A stretch of DNA of 64,000 bases, taken from CADCVW01 sp964251385. Lineage in GTDB: Bacteria; Pseudomonadota; Alphaproteobacteria; Sphingomonadales; Sphingomonadaceae. Where the stretch lies: positions 558,001-622,000 of the forward strand of contig CAXUJK010000001.1 of NCBI GenBank assembly GCA_964251385.1, read 5' to 3'. The first letter of the stretch is position 1, and every line of letters begins with the position of its first letter. This document shows, piece by piece, positions 43,890 to 51,629 of this stretch. The notes under the pieces were generated by a model, which was given only the letters and a program-made list of their open reading frames with translations, had not been told where the DNA came from and searched no databases. The position numbers and the translations under genes are program-made.

Positions 43890-45236
43890 ATGAAATCGCA
43901 TCTCGTTCTGACGACATCGTTGCTGGCGCTCGCCGTCGCGTCGTGCGCGCCCACGCCGCGCATCGCGGTCGCACCCACGGTCGCGGCAAGCGACTGGCGA
44001 CAAAGCGAATCGGGCACGACCGCCGCCTCCTGGTCCGCGTTCGGGACGCCCGAACTGGAAGCACTCATCGCACGCGCGCGCGCCGCCAACCCCGACATCG
44101 CGATCGCCGCCGCGCGCGTCGTCCAGGCGCGGGGGCAGCTCGGCGTCGCCCGCGCCGCCGCGCGACCGTCGCTGTCCGCGTCGGGGGATGCCGGCATCTT
44201 CAGCGGCGGGAGCGACCGGCGTGCCGCCGGCGACCAGAGCCTCGGGCTCGACGTCGCCTATGACCTCGACCTGTTCGGACGCATTGCCGCGGGTCGGCGC
44301 AGCGGTCGCGCGCAGCTCGCCGCGTCCCGCTTCGACCGCGACGCCGCCGCGCTCGCCGTCGAAAGCGAGGTCGCGCGCGGCTTCGTCCAGCATGCGACGT
44401 TCGCCGCGCGGCTCGCCTTATTGGATCGCGCGCTGGTCAACGCGCGCGAGCTCGACCGCATCATCGGCGTGCGGGTGCGCGAAGGCGTCGCGACCCGCGT
44501 CGACTCCGGGCTGCAGAGGATCGAGGTGCGCCGCATCGAGGCGGAAGTCTCGCGGGTGGCCGAATCGCAGGTCCGCACGCGAAATGCCCTCGCCGTCCTG
44601 GTGGGTGCCGAAGCCCCGTCGTTCCGCCTGCCTTTGGTCGACCTGAGCGACATCGCCAAGCCCGCCTTCGACGCCGCGAGTCCGGGGGCGCTGCTGACCC
44701 GCAGGCCCGACATCCGCGCCGCCGAAGCCCGCATCGCCGCCGCGAACGGGAACATCGATGCCGCACGTGCGGCCTTCCTCCCGTCGCTCCGCATCAACGG
44801 CGGATCGCTGCTCGGCGGAGGATCGGGCGGGCCGCTCGGTCTCGTCGTGTCCGCCGGCTCGTCCCTGCTCGCGCCGATCTTCTCGGGCGGGCGGCTGCGC
44901 GGGGAGCTGCTCACCGCGACGGGGGCGCAGCGCGAAAGCGTCGAGACGTATCGCCGAACCTTGCTCACCGCGCTCGGCGAGACGGAGGATGCGCTCGCCG
45001 GGATCGCGCAATCGGACAATCGCGTCGCGCTGCTTGCCGACACGATCGTCGTCGCGCGCACCACCGCGCGGCTCGCGCGCCGCCAATATGTCGAAGGCGC
45101 GGCTGATCTGCAGGTCGTGCTCGACGCCGAACGCGGCGCGCTCGACGTGGAGGACGCGTACGCGGTCGCGACGCAGGACCGGCTCGACGCCGCGATCGAC
45201 CTCTACCGCGCGCTTGGCGGTGCGTTCGCGACTTAA
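43890..45236 (+). CDS. Outer-membrane channel lipoprotein, NodT/TolC family
   Basis: Provides the outer-membrane exit duct. 448 residues: lipoprotein signal with lipobox LAVASC at residues 14-19, then two outer-membrane efflux protein repeats, the first with LEALIARARAANPDIAIAAA, the second with LLTRRPDIRAAEARIAAANG and FLPSLRINGGSLLGGG. These phrases are typical of the NodT subfamily usually paired with RND pumps; here the neighbours are an ABC exporter and adaptor, so use with that system is inferred from position. Divergent from the adaptor gene and followed by the oxygenase gene. Confidence 0.92.
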   Translation: MKSHLVLTTSLLALAVASCAPTPRIAVAPTVAASDWRQSESGTTAASWSAFGTPELEALIARARAANPDIAIAAARVVQARGQLGVARAAARPSLSASGDAGIFSGGSDRRAAGDQSLGLDVAYDLDLFGRIAAGRRSGRAQLAASRFDRDAAALAVESEVARGFVQHATFAARLALLDRALVNARELDRIIGVRVREGVATRVDSGLQRIEVRRIEAEVSRVAESQVRTRNALAVLVGAEAPSFRLPLVDLSDIAKPAFDAASPGALLTRRPDIRAAEARIAAANGNIDAARAAFLPSLRINGGSLLGGGSGGPLGLVVSAGSSLLAPIFSGGRLRGELLTATGAQRESVETYRRTLLTALGETEDALAGIAQSDNRVALLADTIVVARTTARLARRQYVEGAADLQVVLDAERGALDVEDAYAVATQDRLDAAIDLYRALGGAFAT

Positions 45237-45294
45237 CTTAGGCGAAACGGGAACGCGCTAAGCCTCGCGTCCTCGCCACAGGAGTTTCGCCGCC

Positions 45295-46050
45295 GTGCCG
45301 CACGCCCAGCTCAAGCCGGAAGCCGCGTTCAGCTTCCGCCTCAACCCCGATCTCGACGTCGCCGCGCTGGCGCGAACCTATGCCGCGACCAGCCGCGTGC
45401 GCGTCGACGGGCTGCTCGCGCCCGAGGGGCTCGCCGAGTTCTACGACAATCTGGATACGCGCGACGACTGGTGGCACCTGATGAGAACCGCCGACGGCAT
45501 CATCGAACTCGACCGCGCCGCGCGCGCGCGCATGTCGGCCAAACGCCGCGCCGCGCTCGACGCCGAGGTCCACGAGATCGCCCGGCGCGGTTTCCAGTAT
45601 CGCTACGAAGGCCTGCGCGTTCCCGACGACGATGACGATGCGGACGTGGACCCGCTCGACGCGTTCGCCGACCTCATGTCGAGCGAGCCGATGCTGGACA
45701 TGCTGCGCACGATCACCGGCGCGACCGCGCTGGCCTTCACCGACGGTCAGGCGACCGCCTATGGTCCCGGCGACTTCCTGACGTGCCACGACGACGACGT
45801 GAAGGGCAAGAACCGCCTCGCCGCCTACGTGTTCGGGATGACGCCGGGCTGGCGCACCGAATATGGCGGACTGCTGCTGTTCCACGCGCCCGACGGCGGC
45901 AGCGTCACCGGACACGTCCCGCGCTTCAACACGCTCGACCTGTTCGCGGTGCCGCAGCTGCACAGCGTGTCGATGGTCACCCCCGCCGCGCCCGGACGAC
46001 GCTACGCGGTAACAGGTTGGCTGCGCGCCGGTTCAATCGGGGACAGGTGA
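45295..46050 (+). CDS. 2-oxoglutarate/Fe(II)-dependent oxygenase (prolyl-hydroxylase-like)
   Basis: A 251-residue non-haem iron oxygenase of the prolyl 4-hydroxylase type. Iron ligands are His165 and an adjacent Asp in FLTCHDDDVKGKNRLAAYVF and His223 in VPQLHSVSMVTPAAPGRRY; Arg235 or Arg236 would bind 2-oxoglutarate; WRTEYGGLLLF supplies the conserved Gly-Gly-x-Leu. Start is GTG at 45295 with GGAG 10 bases upstream. It lies between the channel gene and precursor peptide 2, in the same direction. Since both precursor cores begin with an SPxPPS motif, peptidyl-proline hydroxylation is an attractive but untested role. Confidence 0.88.
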   Translation: MPHAQLKPEAAFSFRLNPDLDVAALARTYAATSRVRVDGLLAPEGLAEFYDNLDTRDDWWHLMRTADGIIELDRAARARMSAKRRAALDAEVHEIARRGFQYRYEGLRVPDDDDDADVDPLDAFADLMSSEPMLDMLRTITGATALAFTDGQATAYGPGDFLTCHDDDVKGKNRLAAYVFGMTPGWRTEYGGLLLFHAPDGGSVTGHVPRFNTLDLFAVPQLHSVSMVTPAAPGRRYAVTGWLRAGSIGDR

Positions 46051-46120
46051 TTTCGGCCTGTTGCGGGGGATGAAAAGGACGGGCACCAAAGCCTCACCAA
46101 CCCCGCACAGGAGAACATCG

Positions 46121-46330
46121 ATGCGCAATCTTAGCGAACTCGAACTGCAGTACGTTTCCGGCGCCGGCGACTCGCCCTGCCCGCCTTCGGAGCCCATCTA
46201 CACCAAGCAGAAGAAGGGCAATAACGGCTTCGGCAACGGCGCCGACGCGAATACCGCCGCTCCCGGCAACTCGGGCGCGACGGGCGGCGGCAAGGAAGGC
46301 AGCATCGGCGACGATCGCGGCCCGCGCTAA
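46121..46330 (+). CDS. Precursor peptide 2 with GA-type double-glycine leader, Gly-rich core
   Basis: A 69-residue peptide. Leader MRNLSELELQYVSGA has the same register as peptide 1 (Leu4, Ser5, Glu8, Leu9, Val12, Gly14, Ala15). The 54-residue core begins GDSPCPPSEPIYTKQKK and continues Gly/Asn/Ala-rich, roughly charge-balanced, with a single Cys five residues after the predicted cut. CAGGAGA lies upstream of the ATG at suitable spacing, and two hairpins, the second an intrinsic terminator, follow the stop. Expected to be cleaved and exported by the C39 ABC exporter and possibly modified by the adjacent oxygenase. Confidence 0.82.
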   Translation: MRNLSELELQYVSGAGDSPCPPSEPIYTKQKKGNNGFGNGADANTAAPGNSGATGGGKEGSIGDDRGPR

Positions 46331-46340
46331 ACCTGAACGA

Positions 46341-46404
46341 GGCCGCCCGTGATCGGGCGGCCACTCAACGGAAACGCCTCGGTCCTCAAGGATCGGGGCG
46401 TTTT
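46341..46404 (+). terminator. Tandem hairpins and intrinsic terminator after precursor peptide 2
   Basis: First hairpin ggccgcccg/cgggcggcc (46341-46362), no T-run. Second hairpin 46372-46403, 14 pairs including two G-T, loop tcaa, closing with TTTT at 46401-46404. Confidence 0.8.
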
Positions 46405-46434
46405 GCCATGCGCGCAGGTTCGCAGCAGCACCGC

Positions 46435-46518
46435 CGACCGGCCGAGCTTGTTCAAGACTTTTCTGCTCCCCGAAGAAGGAAGGGGGCTCCGACGAGCTCA
46501 GCCAAGTCGGTCAGGCCG
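46435..46518. repeat. Degenerate REP-like element
   Basis: gagcttgttcaag followed by gacgagctcagccaagtcgg resembles a decayed copy of the element at 40297-40361, sharing the exact string gctcagccaagtcggt at the right side. No clean inverted repeat remains. Confidence 0.35.
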
Positions 46519-46581
46519 AAGAGTGCGCAAATTCATGCACGACATAGGGTGACCGTGCGCGATCAACAGCAAAACGAGATT

Positions 46582-46656
46582 TGGTGGGCGTGGCAAGGAT
46601 TGAACTTGCGACCCCTGCGATGTCAACACAGTGCTCTACCACTGAGCTACACGCCC
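46582..46656 (-). tRNA. tRNA-Val (anticodon GAC)
   Basis: Cloverleaf on the minus strand: acceptor GGGCGTG pairs with CACGCCC, D-arm GCTC/GAGC, anticodon stem CTGTG/CGCAG with loop TTGACAT (anticodon GAC, reads GTC valine), variable loop, and TTCAATC in the T-arm. The 3' CCA is encoded. 75 bases including CCA. Confidence 0.95.
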
Positions 46657-46706
46657 ACTCGACCCGCCTCCTAGCCAGCGGGTTCGGCCGGCGCAAGCAG
46701 CGCGAA

Positions 46707-47081
46707 TCAGAGCCTGCCGTGCTGGTCCTCGCTGACGAGCATGCGATCGACCTCGGCAACGAGGTCGCGCAGGTGGAACGGCTTGGACAGCACGCGGGCG
46801 TCGAGCGGGGGGCCGTTCTTGAGCGCGACCGCCGCGAAGCCGGTGATGAACATGACGCGCATCGTCGGGTCGATCGCGGACGCGCGCTGCGCCAGTTCGA
46901 TGCCGTCCATCTCCGGCATGACGATGTCGGTCAGCAGCAGGTCGAAACGTTCCGTCTCGAGGAACGGCACCGCAGCCGTGCCGCGGTCGACGGCGGTGAC
47001 GTCGTAGCCCGACCGCTCGAGAGCGCGCGCGAGATACTCGCGCATCGAGTGGTCGTCTTCCGCGAGCAGGATTCTCATCAT
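46707..47081 (-). CDS. cpdR: Response regulator CpdR
   Basis: Single-domain receiver that, when unphosphorylated, directs ClpXP proteolysis of cell-cycle proteins in alphaproteobacteria. 124 residues: RILLAEDDHSMREYLARALE, the phosphoacceptor Asp52 in LLLTDIVMPEMDGIELAQRA, MFITGFAAVAL and the signalling Lys in VLSKPFHLRDLV, all as in CpdR. Start MMRILLAE at 47081; a longer open frame to 47225 has no support. Confidence 0.93.
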   Translation of the reverse strand: MMRILLAEDDHSMREYLARALERSGYDVTAVDRGTAAVPFLETERFDLLLTDIVMPEMDGIELAQRASAIDPTMRVMFITGFAAVALKNGPPLDARVLSKPFHLRDLVAEVDRMLVSEDQHGRL

Positions 47082-47208
47082 CGGGCAGGCTTTCGAGAGT
47101 CGGCGGGCGGCGTTTCCGCCCTTCCTGCCTATGCGCAGATGCGCCCCGGCCTGACTATCCCAAAGCCGCGATTGCCCCAGGGTTGGACGGCGTTTAGGCG
47201 AAAGGTTG

Positions 47209-48045
47209 ATGCCGGCGTTCTCCATGACTTCAGTCCCCGCGCGCCTGCCCGTGCTGCTGTCCGTGCCGCACGCCGGGCGACATTATGCGCCCGCTTTGCT
47301 CGCCGCGACGCGGGTTCCCGCGTCGGCCTTGTGGGTGCTGGAGGATCCGCTGGTCGACCGGCTGATCGCGCGCGGGATCGATGCGGGCGCAGCGGCGATC
47401 GTGGCCCATGCGCCGCGCGCCGAGATCGACCTGAACCGCGCGCTGGGCGACCTCGACCCGGCGATGGTGGCGATCGGTCCGCATCCTCGGGCGGACGCGC
47501 AGCCATCGCGCCGGGCCGCGGCGGGGCTGGGGCTCATCCCAAGCCGGCTCGCCGGCCATGGCGCGATCTGGCGACGGCCGCTGCCAAGGGCGGAGGTCGA
47601 TCGCCGTATCGCCCAAATCTACGCGCCCTATCACGCTGCAGTCGCGGCGGAGCTGGCGCGCATCCGCGACCGATTCGGCGTCGCAGTGCTCCTGGATTGC
47701 CATTCCATGCCGTCACGCGGCGACGTACCGGTCGTGCTGGGCGACCGTTACGGCATGAGCAGCGCGCCGGGCCTCGTCGCCGCGGCCGAAGCCGCATGCG
47801 CCGCGAACGGAATGCCCGCCGCACGCAACGATCCCTACGCCGGCGGCGAGATCGCGGCGCGGCACGGGCGGCCGGCAGAGGCCATTCACGCGATCCAGAT
47901 CGAGTTGGACCGGCGCACATACCTGGCCGGCGATCTGCGCTCGGCCGGTCCCGGGTTCGCGCGCGTCGCATCGTTCATTGCCGCGATCGTCACCGCCGTG
48001 GCCGATGCTGCGCTGCCCTCCGAGTTGGCGATCGCCGCCGAATAA
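47209..48045 (+). CDS. N-formylglutamate amidohydrolase family protein
   Basis: Zinc enzyme that releases glutamate and formate from N-formylglutamate, the end of one histidine-degradation route. About 278 residues with PVLLSVPHAGRHYAP at the N-terminus, EIDLNRALGD, VAVLLDCHSMPSRGD and AIQIELDRRTYL, which supply the conserved metal and substrate residues. No hut genes are adjacent, so the physiological substrate is open. ATG 47209 has AAAGG too close; ATG 47224 (MTSVPARLP) is an equally plausible start. Confidence 0.85.
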   Translation: MPAFSMTSVPARLPVLLSVPHAGRHYAPALLAATRVPASALWVLEDPLVDRLIARGIDAGAAAIVAHAPRAEIDLNRALGDLDPAMVAIGPHPRADAQPSRRAAAGLGLIPSRLAGHGAIWRRPLPRAEVDRRIAQIYAPYHAAVAAELARIRDRFGVAVLLDCHSMPSRGDVPVVLGDRYGMSSAPGLVAAAEAACAANGMPAARNDPYAGGEIAARHGRPAEAIHAIQIELDRRTYLAGDLRSAGPGFARVASFIAAIVTAVADAALPSELAIAAE

Positions 48046-48050
48046 GCGAT

Positions 48051-48082
48051 AAAAAAGCCACCCCGCATGAAAGCGAGGTGGC
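48051..48082 (-). terminator. Intrinsic terminator, minus strand
   Basis: Stem gccaccccgc/gcgaggtggc (48057-48082, one mismatch, 6-base loop) followed on the minus strand by a run of six T. It closes the transcript of the cytochrome b561 gene or of the structured RNA proposed in this gap. Confidence 0.7.
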
Positions 48083-48200
48083 CGAAGGTTCAGGGAGAAC
48101 CGCAGGGCCGGAGCCCTGCGCAACGCGCGCCGCAAAGGGGGAAAGCGGCGACGCGTCACCAGTAAAGGTGGGCGCGTCGCGCACGGCTTTCAAGCCGTCA
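48083..48200 (-). ncRNA. Candidate structured small RNA or 3' UTR with C-rich loops
   Basis: Between convergent genes, four further hairpins are stacked before the terminator. Read on the minus strand: acggctt/aagccgt (48183-48198), a longer imperfect stem around gcgacgcg (about 48148-48181), CGCCGC/GCGGCG with loop TTTCCCCCTTT (48128-48150), cgcagggc/gccctgcg (48101-48120), and GGTTC/GAACC with loop TCCCT (48087-48101). Exposed C-rich loops are typical of trans-acting small RNAs that pair with Shine-Dalgarno regions. No promoter of its own is evident; it could be processed from the cytochrome b561 mRNA. Confidence 0.35.
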
Positions 48201-48785
48201 GCCCGGCTCGCCGATGCCCATGCGCGCCAGCTCGCGATCCCGATCCAGGAGCTGATGCTTCAACGCACCCGCGACGTGGAGCGCGAGCAGGCCGATGATC
48301 CCGAAAGCCATGATCTCGTGCGCTTCGTGCCAGAAGGCGTTCACGCCCTCGGTGCGTGGGACGGGCAGGAACGGGATCGGGAACAGCCCGAAGAACTCGA
48401 GCGGGCGCGGCGTCGCGGCGGCGGACACGAAGATCCATCCGGCCAGCGGCACCGCGATCATCAGCACGTAGAACGCGCGGTGCGTGGTCTTGGCGAGAAG
48501 CCGTTCCCAGGCCTTGTGCTCGCGGTCTTGGGGCGGCGGCGGGTGCGCGATGCGCCAGCCCAGCCGGGCGATGCTGAGAAGCAAGACGATGATTCCCGCG
48601 GTCTTGTGGAACCCCATCGACGACCCGCGCAGCGCATCCGGAAAATCGTCGTGGAAAAGGCCGATGGCGAGGTTGGCGACGATCAGCGCCGCGATCGTCC
48701 AGTGCAGCCAGATCGCGACTCGCGTGTAGCGGCCGTAAGCGGTCGCGTCCGGTGCTGCGCCTCCGTCGGTCGCGACGCTTGCCAT
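48198..48785 (-). CDS. Cytochrome b561 family membrane protein
   Basis: Four-helix dihaem b-type cytochrome, 195 residues, in electron transfer at the inner membrane. Haem-ligand candidates: His in RVAIWLHWTIAAL, GFHKTAGIIVLLL, THRAFYVLMIAVP and WHEAHEIMAFGII. A periplasmic loop (about 125-148) is Pro/Phe-rich. It lies directly downstream of the SapC-family gene, one base apart, so the two are cotranscribed. Confidence 0.9.
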   Translation of the reverse strand: MASVATDGGAAPDATAYGRYTRVAIWLHWTIAALIVANLAIGLFHDDFPDALRGSSMGFHKTAGIIVLLLSIARLGWRIAHPPPPQDREHKAWERLLAKTTHRAFYVLMIAVPLAGWIFVSAAATPRPLEFFGLFPIPFLPVPRTEGVNAFWHEAHEIMAFGIIGLLALHVAGALKHQLLDRDRELARMGIGEPG

Positions 48786-48786
48786 C

Positions 48787-49566
48787 TCAATTTGGCTTCT
48801 GATCGAGTAGCTGCGGCTCGGGTACCTTGCCCAGCTCCATCTGCTTGGCGAAGATGTCGCGGATCAGCGGTAGGGAGAACAGGTGCGCGTAGATGAGCGA
48901 CAGCAGCCCGCTCTGGTTCATCTTGCGCAGTTCGTCGCCGCGCAGTTCCGACAGCTTCTTCTCGTCGACCATCTGGAACCCACGGTAAACGAAGGGCTGA
49001 GCCGCACCGTCGGGCTGAATTGTGACTTCGCCGTCCATGAGCAGCCCGGCCTTCTTGATCTCGGTCATGAACTGTCCGGTCCGCGCGCCCGCCTGTTCGA
49101 ACTGTTCGCAGAAGTTGAGGATGGCCTTGGTCGCGTCAGTCGGCTGATCGCCTTCGAACAGGGCCGCGCCGTCGTCGAAGTCGCCGATCGAACCCGCCGA
49201 CGGGTCGAAGCACAGGGACAATTCGTCGCCCGTCGGCTGCAGCTTGGCGAGCATGAACGGGTAGCGGCGGAGATAGGCGGGAATGTAGACCGACTTGTCT
49301 GCCTTCTCGTCCGCGAAAACATTTACGCCTTCGTTCAAGCCCATCAACGCGAGCGGGACCGCGTTGTCGCCGACGGAGAAGACGATCGGGTAGTGGCGTT
49401 GCGCGACCGGGAACTCCTCGACGGTCAACGGAATCGCGTGCTGCTTGGCGAGCATCGGCGTCAGGTCGAGCGGCCGCGTCTTCCAGCCGGCGTGGAGCTG
49501 CGAGGAGAGCGGCTGCACCCCGTTATAGAACAGCGGCAGCGTCGCATTGGGCGCGGAAGTCGCCAT
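48787..49566 (-). CDS. SapC family protein
   Basis: A 259-residue protein of the SapC (S-layer-associated) family, function poorly known. Family phrases: PLFYNGVQPLSSQLHAGW, VEEFPVAQRHYPIVFS, YIPAYLRRYPFMLAKL, LCFDPSAGSIGDFDDGAALF, FVYRGFQMVDEKKLSELRGD. No signal peptide, so probably cytoplasmic. In other proteobacteria such genes often sit with 2OG-Fe(II) oxygenase and tryptophan-halogenase genes; here it is paired with cytochrome b561. Not related to the SapC permease of peptide-uptake ABC systems. Confidence 0.88.
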   Translation of the reverse strand: MATSAPNATLPLFYNGVQPLSSQLHAGWKTRPLDLTPMLAKQHAIPLTVEEFPVAQRHYPIVFSVGDNAVPLALMGLNEGVNVFADEKADKSVYIPAYLRRYPFMLAKLQPTGDELSLCFDPSAGSIGDFDDGAALFEGDQPTDATKAILNFCEQFEQAGARTGQFMTEIKKAGLLMDGEVTIQPDGAAQPFVYRGFQMVDEKKLSELRGDELRKMNQSGLLSLIYAHLFSLPLIRDIFAKQMELGKVPEPQLLDQKPN

Positions 49567-49599
49567 GTGATTTCCTTAGTTTTGCGTGTGGCTGCGCGT

Positions 49600-51021
49600 C
49601 TAAATGTCCGGGCCGGGCGGCGCAAGCGGGACCAACTTGCCCGGGTTCATGATGTTCAGCGGGTCGAGCGCGCGCTTGATCGCGGCCTGCGCGGCGAGGC
49701 GCACCGGGTCGCCCGTGCGGACGAGTTCGTCCAGCTTCGTTCGGCCGATCCCGTGTTCGGCGGAGATCGACCCGTTCGCCGCGCCGACGGCATCGTTGAC
49801 GAAGCGGGTCACGGCGTCGCCATGTTCTTCAAGCCAGGCGGCGTCATCCGCGCCCACCGGCGCGCGGACGTTGAAGTGGATGTTGCCGTCGCCAAGATGG
49901 CCGAACGCGATCACGCGCGTGCCGGAAAAGCGCGCCTCGACGGCCGCGCCGACATCGACGACGAAGGCGGGCATCCGCGATACGGGCACCGAGATGTCGT
50001 GCTTGGCGGCGGGGCCGTCGATGCGCTCCGCTTCGGAGATGACCTCGCGCAGATGCCAGAACGCATTCGCTTGTGCCTCGCTGATGGCGAGCGTCGCATC
50101 CGCGACATCTGCCGCCGCCGCGAGCGCATCGCGCAGGGTGCCGGAGGGATCGCTGGGTCCAACCGCCTCGACCAGGACGTGCCAACGATGCCGCCCGGCG
50201 AGCGGCGCGCGCGTGCCGGGGATGTGCGCCAGCACCAGCTGCAGCGCCGCGTCGGGCACGAGCTCGAAGCTTTCGATCGTGACCGCCGCCTCCAGCCTGC
50301 GCAGCAGCGCGAGCGCCGCGTGAGGATCGTCGAGCCCGACCCACGCGACCGCGCGCGCGCAACACGCGGGCACAAGCCTCAGCGCCGCCGCGGTAACGAT
50401 GCCGAGCGTTCCCTCCGCGCCGATCAGCAGCCCGCCGACGTCATACCCGCGATTGTCCTTTCGCAGGGCGGCAAGCCCGTCGAGCCGCGCGCCCGATGGC
50501 AGCACCGCCTCCACCCCCGCGACCAGCGCGCGCATCGTTCCGTGGCGAAGGACCTGGGTGCCGCCCGCATTGGTGGACACAAGCCCGCCGACCGTCGCCG
50601 ACCCCTTCGCCGCGAGGGACAGCGGAAATCGACGGCCGACCGCGGCTCCCGCGTCATGCACCGCGCTCAACGTCGCGCCCGCCTCCGCCACCAGGATCCC
50701 GTCGTCGGCCGAGACGTGGCGGATGCGGTTCATGCGTCGCAGCGAGAGGAGCAGCGCGCCCGCGTCCGGCGTCGCACCGCCGACCATGGACGTATTCCCG
50801 CCTTGCGGAACGATCGCCGTGCCGGTCTCCGCGCAGGCCGAAACGACGAACGCGACGTCGTCGACCTCCTCCGGCGATGCCAACGCGATCGCGTCGCCAC
50901 GATAGCGGCCGCGCCAGTCGGTCAGCCACGGTGCCATCATTTCCGGATCGCGGGTGATCCCCTTGTGACCGAGCCGCGCCAGCAACAGCGCGAACAGCGC
51001 GTCGGATCGGGACAGGTCCAT
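49600..51021 (-). CDS. FAD-linked oxidase, D-2-hydroxyglutarate/D-lactate dehydrogenase type
   Basis: 473 residues: PCMH-type FAD-binding domain with AIVPQGGNTSMVGGATPDAG, LAAKGSATVGGLVSTNAGGT and GAEGTLGIVTAAALRLVP, then a C-terminal substrate domain with FGHLGDGNIHFNVRAP and NGSISAEHGIGRTKLDEL, where the His residues bind metal in D-2-hydroxyacid dehydrogenases. The architecture fits oxidation of D-2-hydroxyglutarate or D-lactate; the exact substrate cannot be read. Confidence 0.88.
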   Translation of the reverse strand: MDLSRSDALFALLLARLGHKGITRDPEMMAPWLTDWRGRYRGDAIALASPEEVDDVAFVVSACAETGTAIVPQGGNTSMVGGATPDAGALLLSLRRMNRIRHVSADDGILVAEAGATLSAVHDAGAAVGRRFPLSLAAKGSATVGGLVSTNAGGTQVLRHGTMRALVAGVEAVLPSGARLDGLAALRKDNRGYDVGGLLIGAEGTLGIVTAAALRLVPACCARAVAWVGLDDPHAALALLRRLEAAVTIESFELVPDAALQLVLAHIPGTRAPLAGRHRWHVLVEAVGPSDPSGTLRDALAAAADVADATLAISEAQANAFWHLREVISEAERIDGPAAKHDISVPVSRMPAFVVDVGAAVEARFSGTRVIAFGHLGDGNIHFNVRAPVGADDAAWLEEHGDAVTRFVNDAVGAANGSISAEHGIGRTKLDELVRTGDPVRLAAQAAIKRALDPLNIMNPGKLVPLAPPGPDI

Positions 51022-51101
51022 CTTAGACGGGTTAGCGGGATGTGCTGCGCTCCTACAAGTTCATACGATGTTCAATGCTTTCACCTAAGCCACGCTTAAG
51101 C

Positions 51102-51554
51102 ATGACCGATCTTCGTCCTCTCCTCTTCACCGTGGCGTTCGTTCTGGCGATGCAGCCGGCCGACGCGCGGACCGCGGCCGCGCGGCGCATGTCGATCATC
51201 GAACAGCGGGTCGTCCGCATCCCGCTGCGTTCGACCGCGGTGCCGCTGCCCAAGGCAAGCGACGCTTACAAGGAGACGCGCGGGCCCAAATGCGTCGCGC
51301 GCTCCAAGATCGCGGGGGCGGCGCTCAACGGCAACAAGAGCGTCGATTTGACGCTGAAGAGCACGACGCGGCTCCGCGCCCACTTGAAGAGCAGTTGCCC
51401 CGCGCTCGATTACTACGCGGGCTTTTACCTGAACCCGACCGCCGACGGCGACATCTGCTCGGATCGCGACGCGGTGCACGCACGGTCGGGCGGCGCGTGT
51501 CAGATCGACGTGTTCCGCAAGCTGACGCCCAAGGGCGCGCCGCCAAAGCGTTAG
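51102..51554 (+). CDS. Hypothetical secreted protein with paired cysteines
   Basis: About 150 residues; no family recognised. A hydrophobic N-terminus (RPLLFTVAFVLAMQPADARTA) is a likely signal peptide. The mature part has four Cys (GPKCVARSK, KSSCPALDYY, DICSDRD, GACQIDVF), suggesting two disulfides in the periplasm, and a phrase YYAGFYLNPTADGDICSDRD. ATG 51102 is assumed; ATG at 51075 is in frame and neither has a clear ribosome site. Confidence 0.7.
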   Translation: MTDLRPLLFTVAFVLAMQPADARTAAARRMSIIEQRVVRIPLRSTAVPLPKASDAYKETRGPKCVARSKIAGAALNGNKSVDLTLKSTTRLRAHLKSSCPALDYYAGFYLNPTADGDICSDRDAVHARSGGACQIDVFRKLTPKGAPPKR

Positions 51555-51629
51555 ATTTCACTCTATCGCGTCGATGCGCAATTTGCGCTAAGTGCGTGCC
51601 GTCTCCCCTTCGCGCGTCACGGAATTTTC

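Noticed and set aside
46582..46656. tRNA-Val as an integration site with an adjacent island
   Set aside because: No integrase and no direct repeat of the tRNA 3' end in the window; the adjacent peptide locus shows no boundary repeats.
48787..49566. SapC as a subunit of the Sap antimicrobial-peptide ABC system, linked to the peptide locus
   Set aside because: The sequence belongs to the unrelated soluble SapC family; no permease helices.
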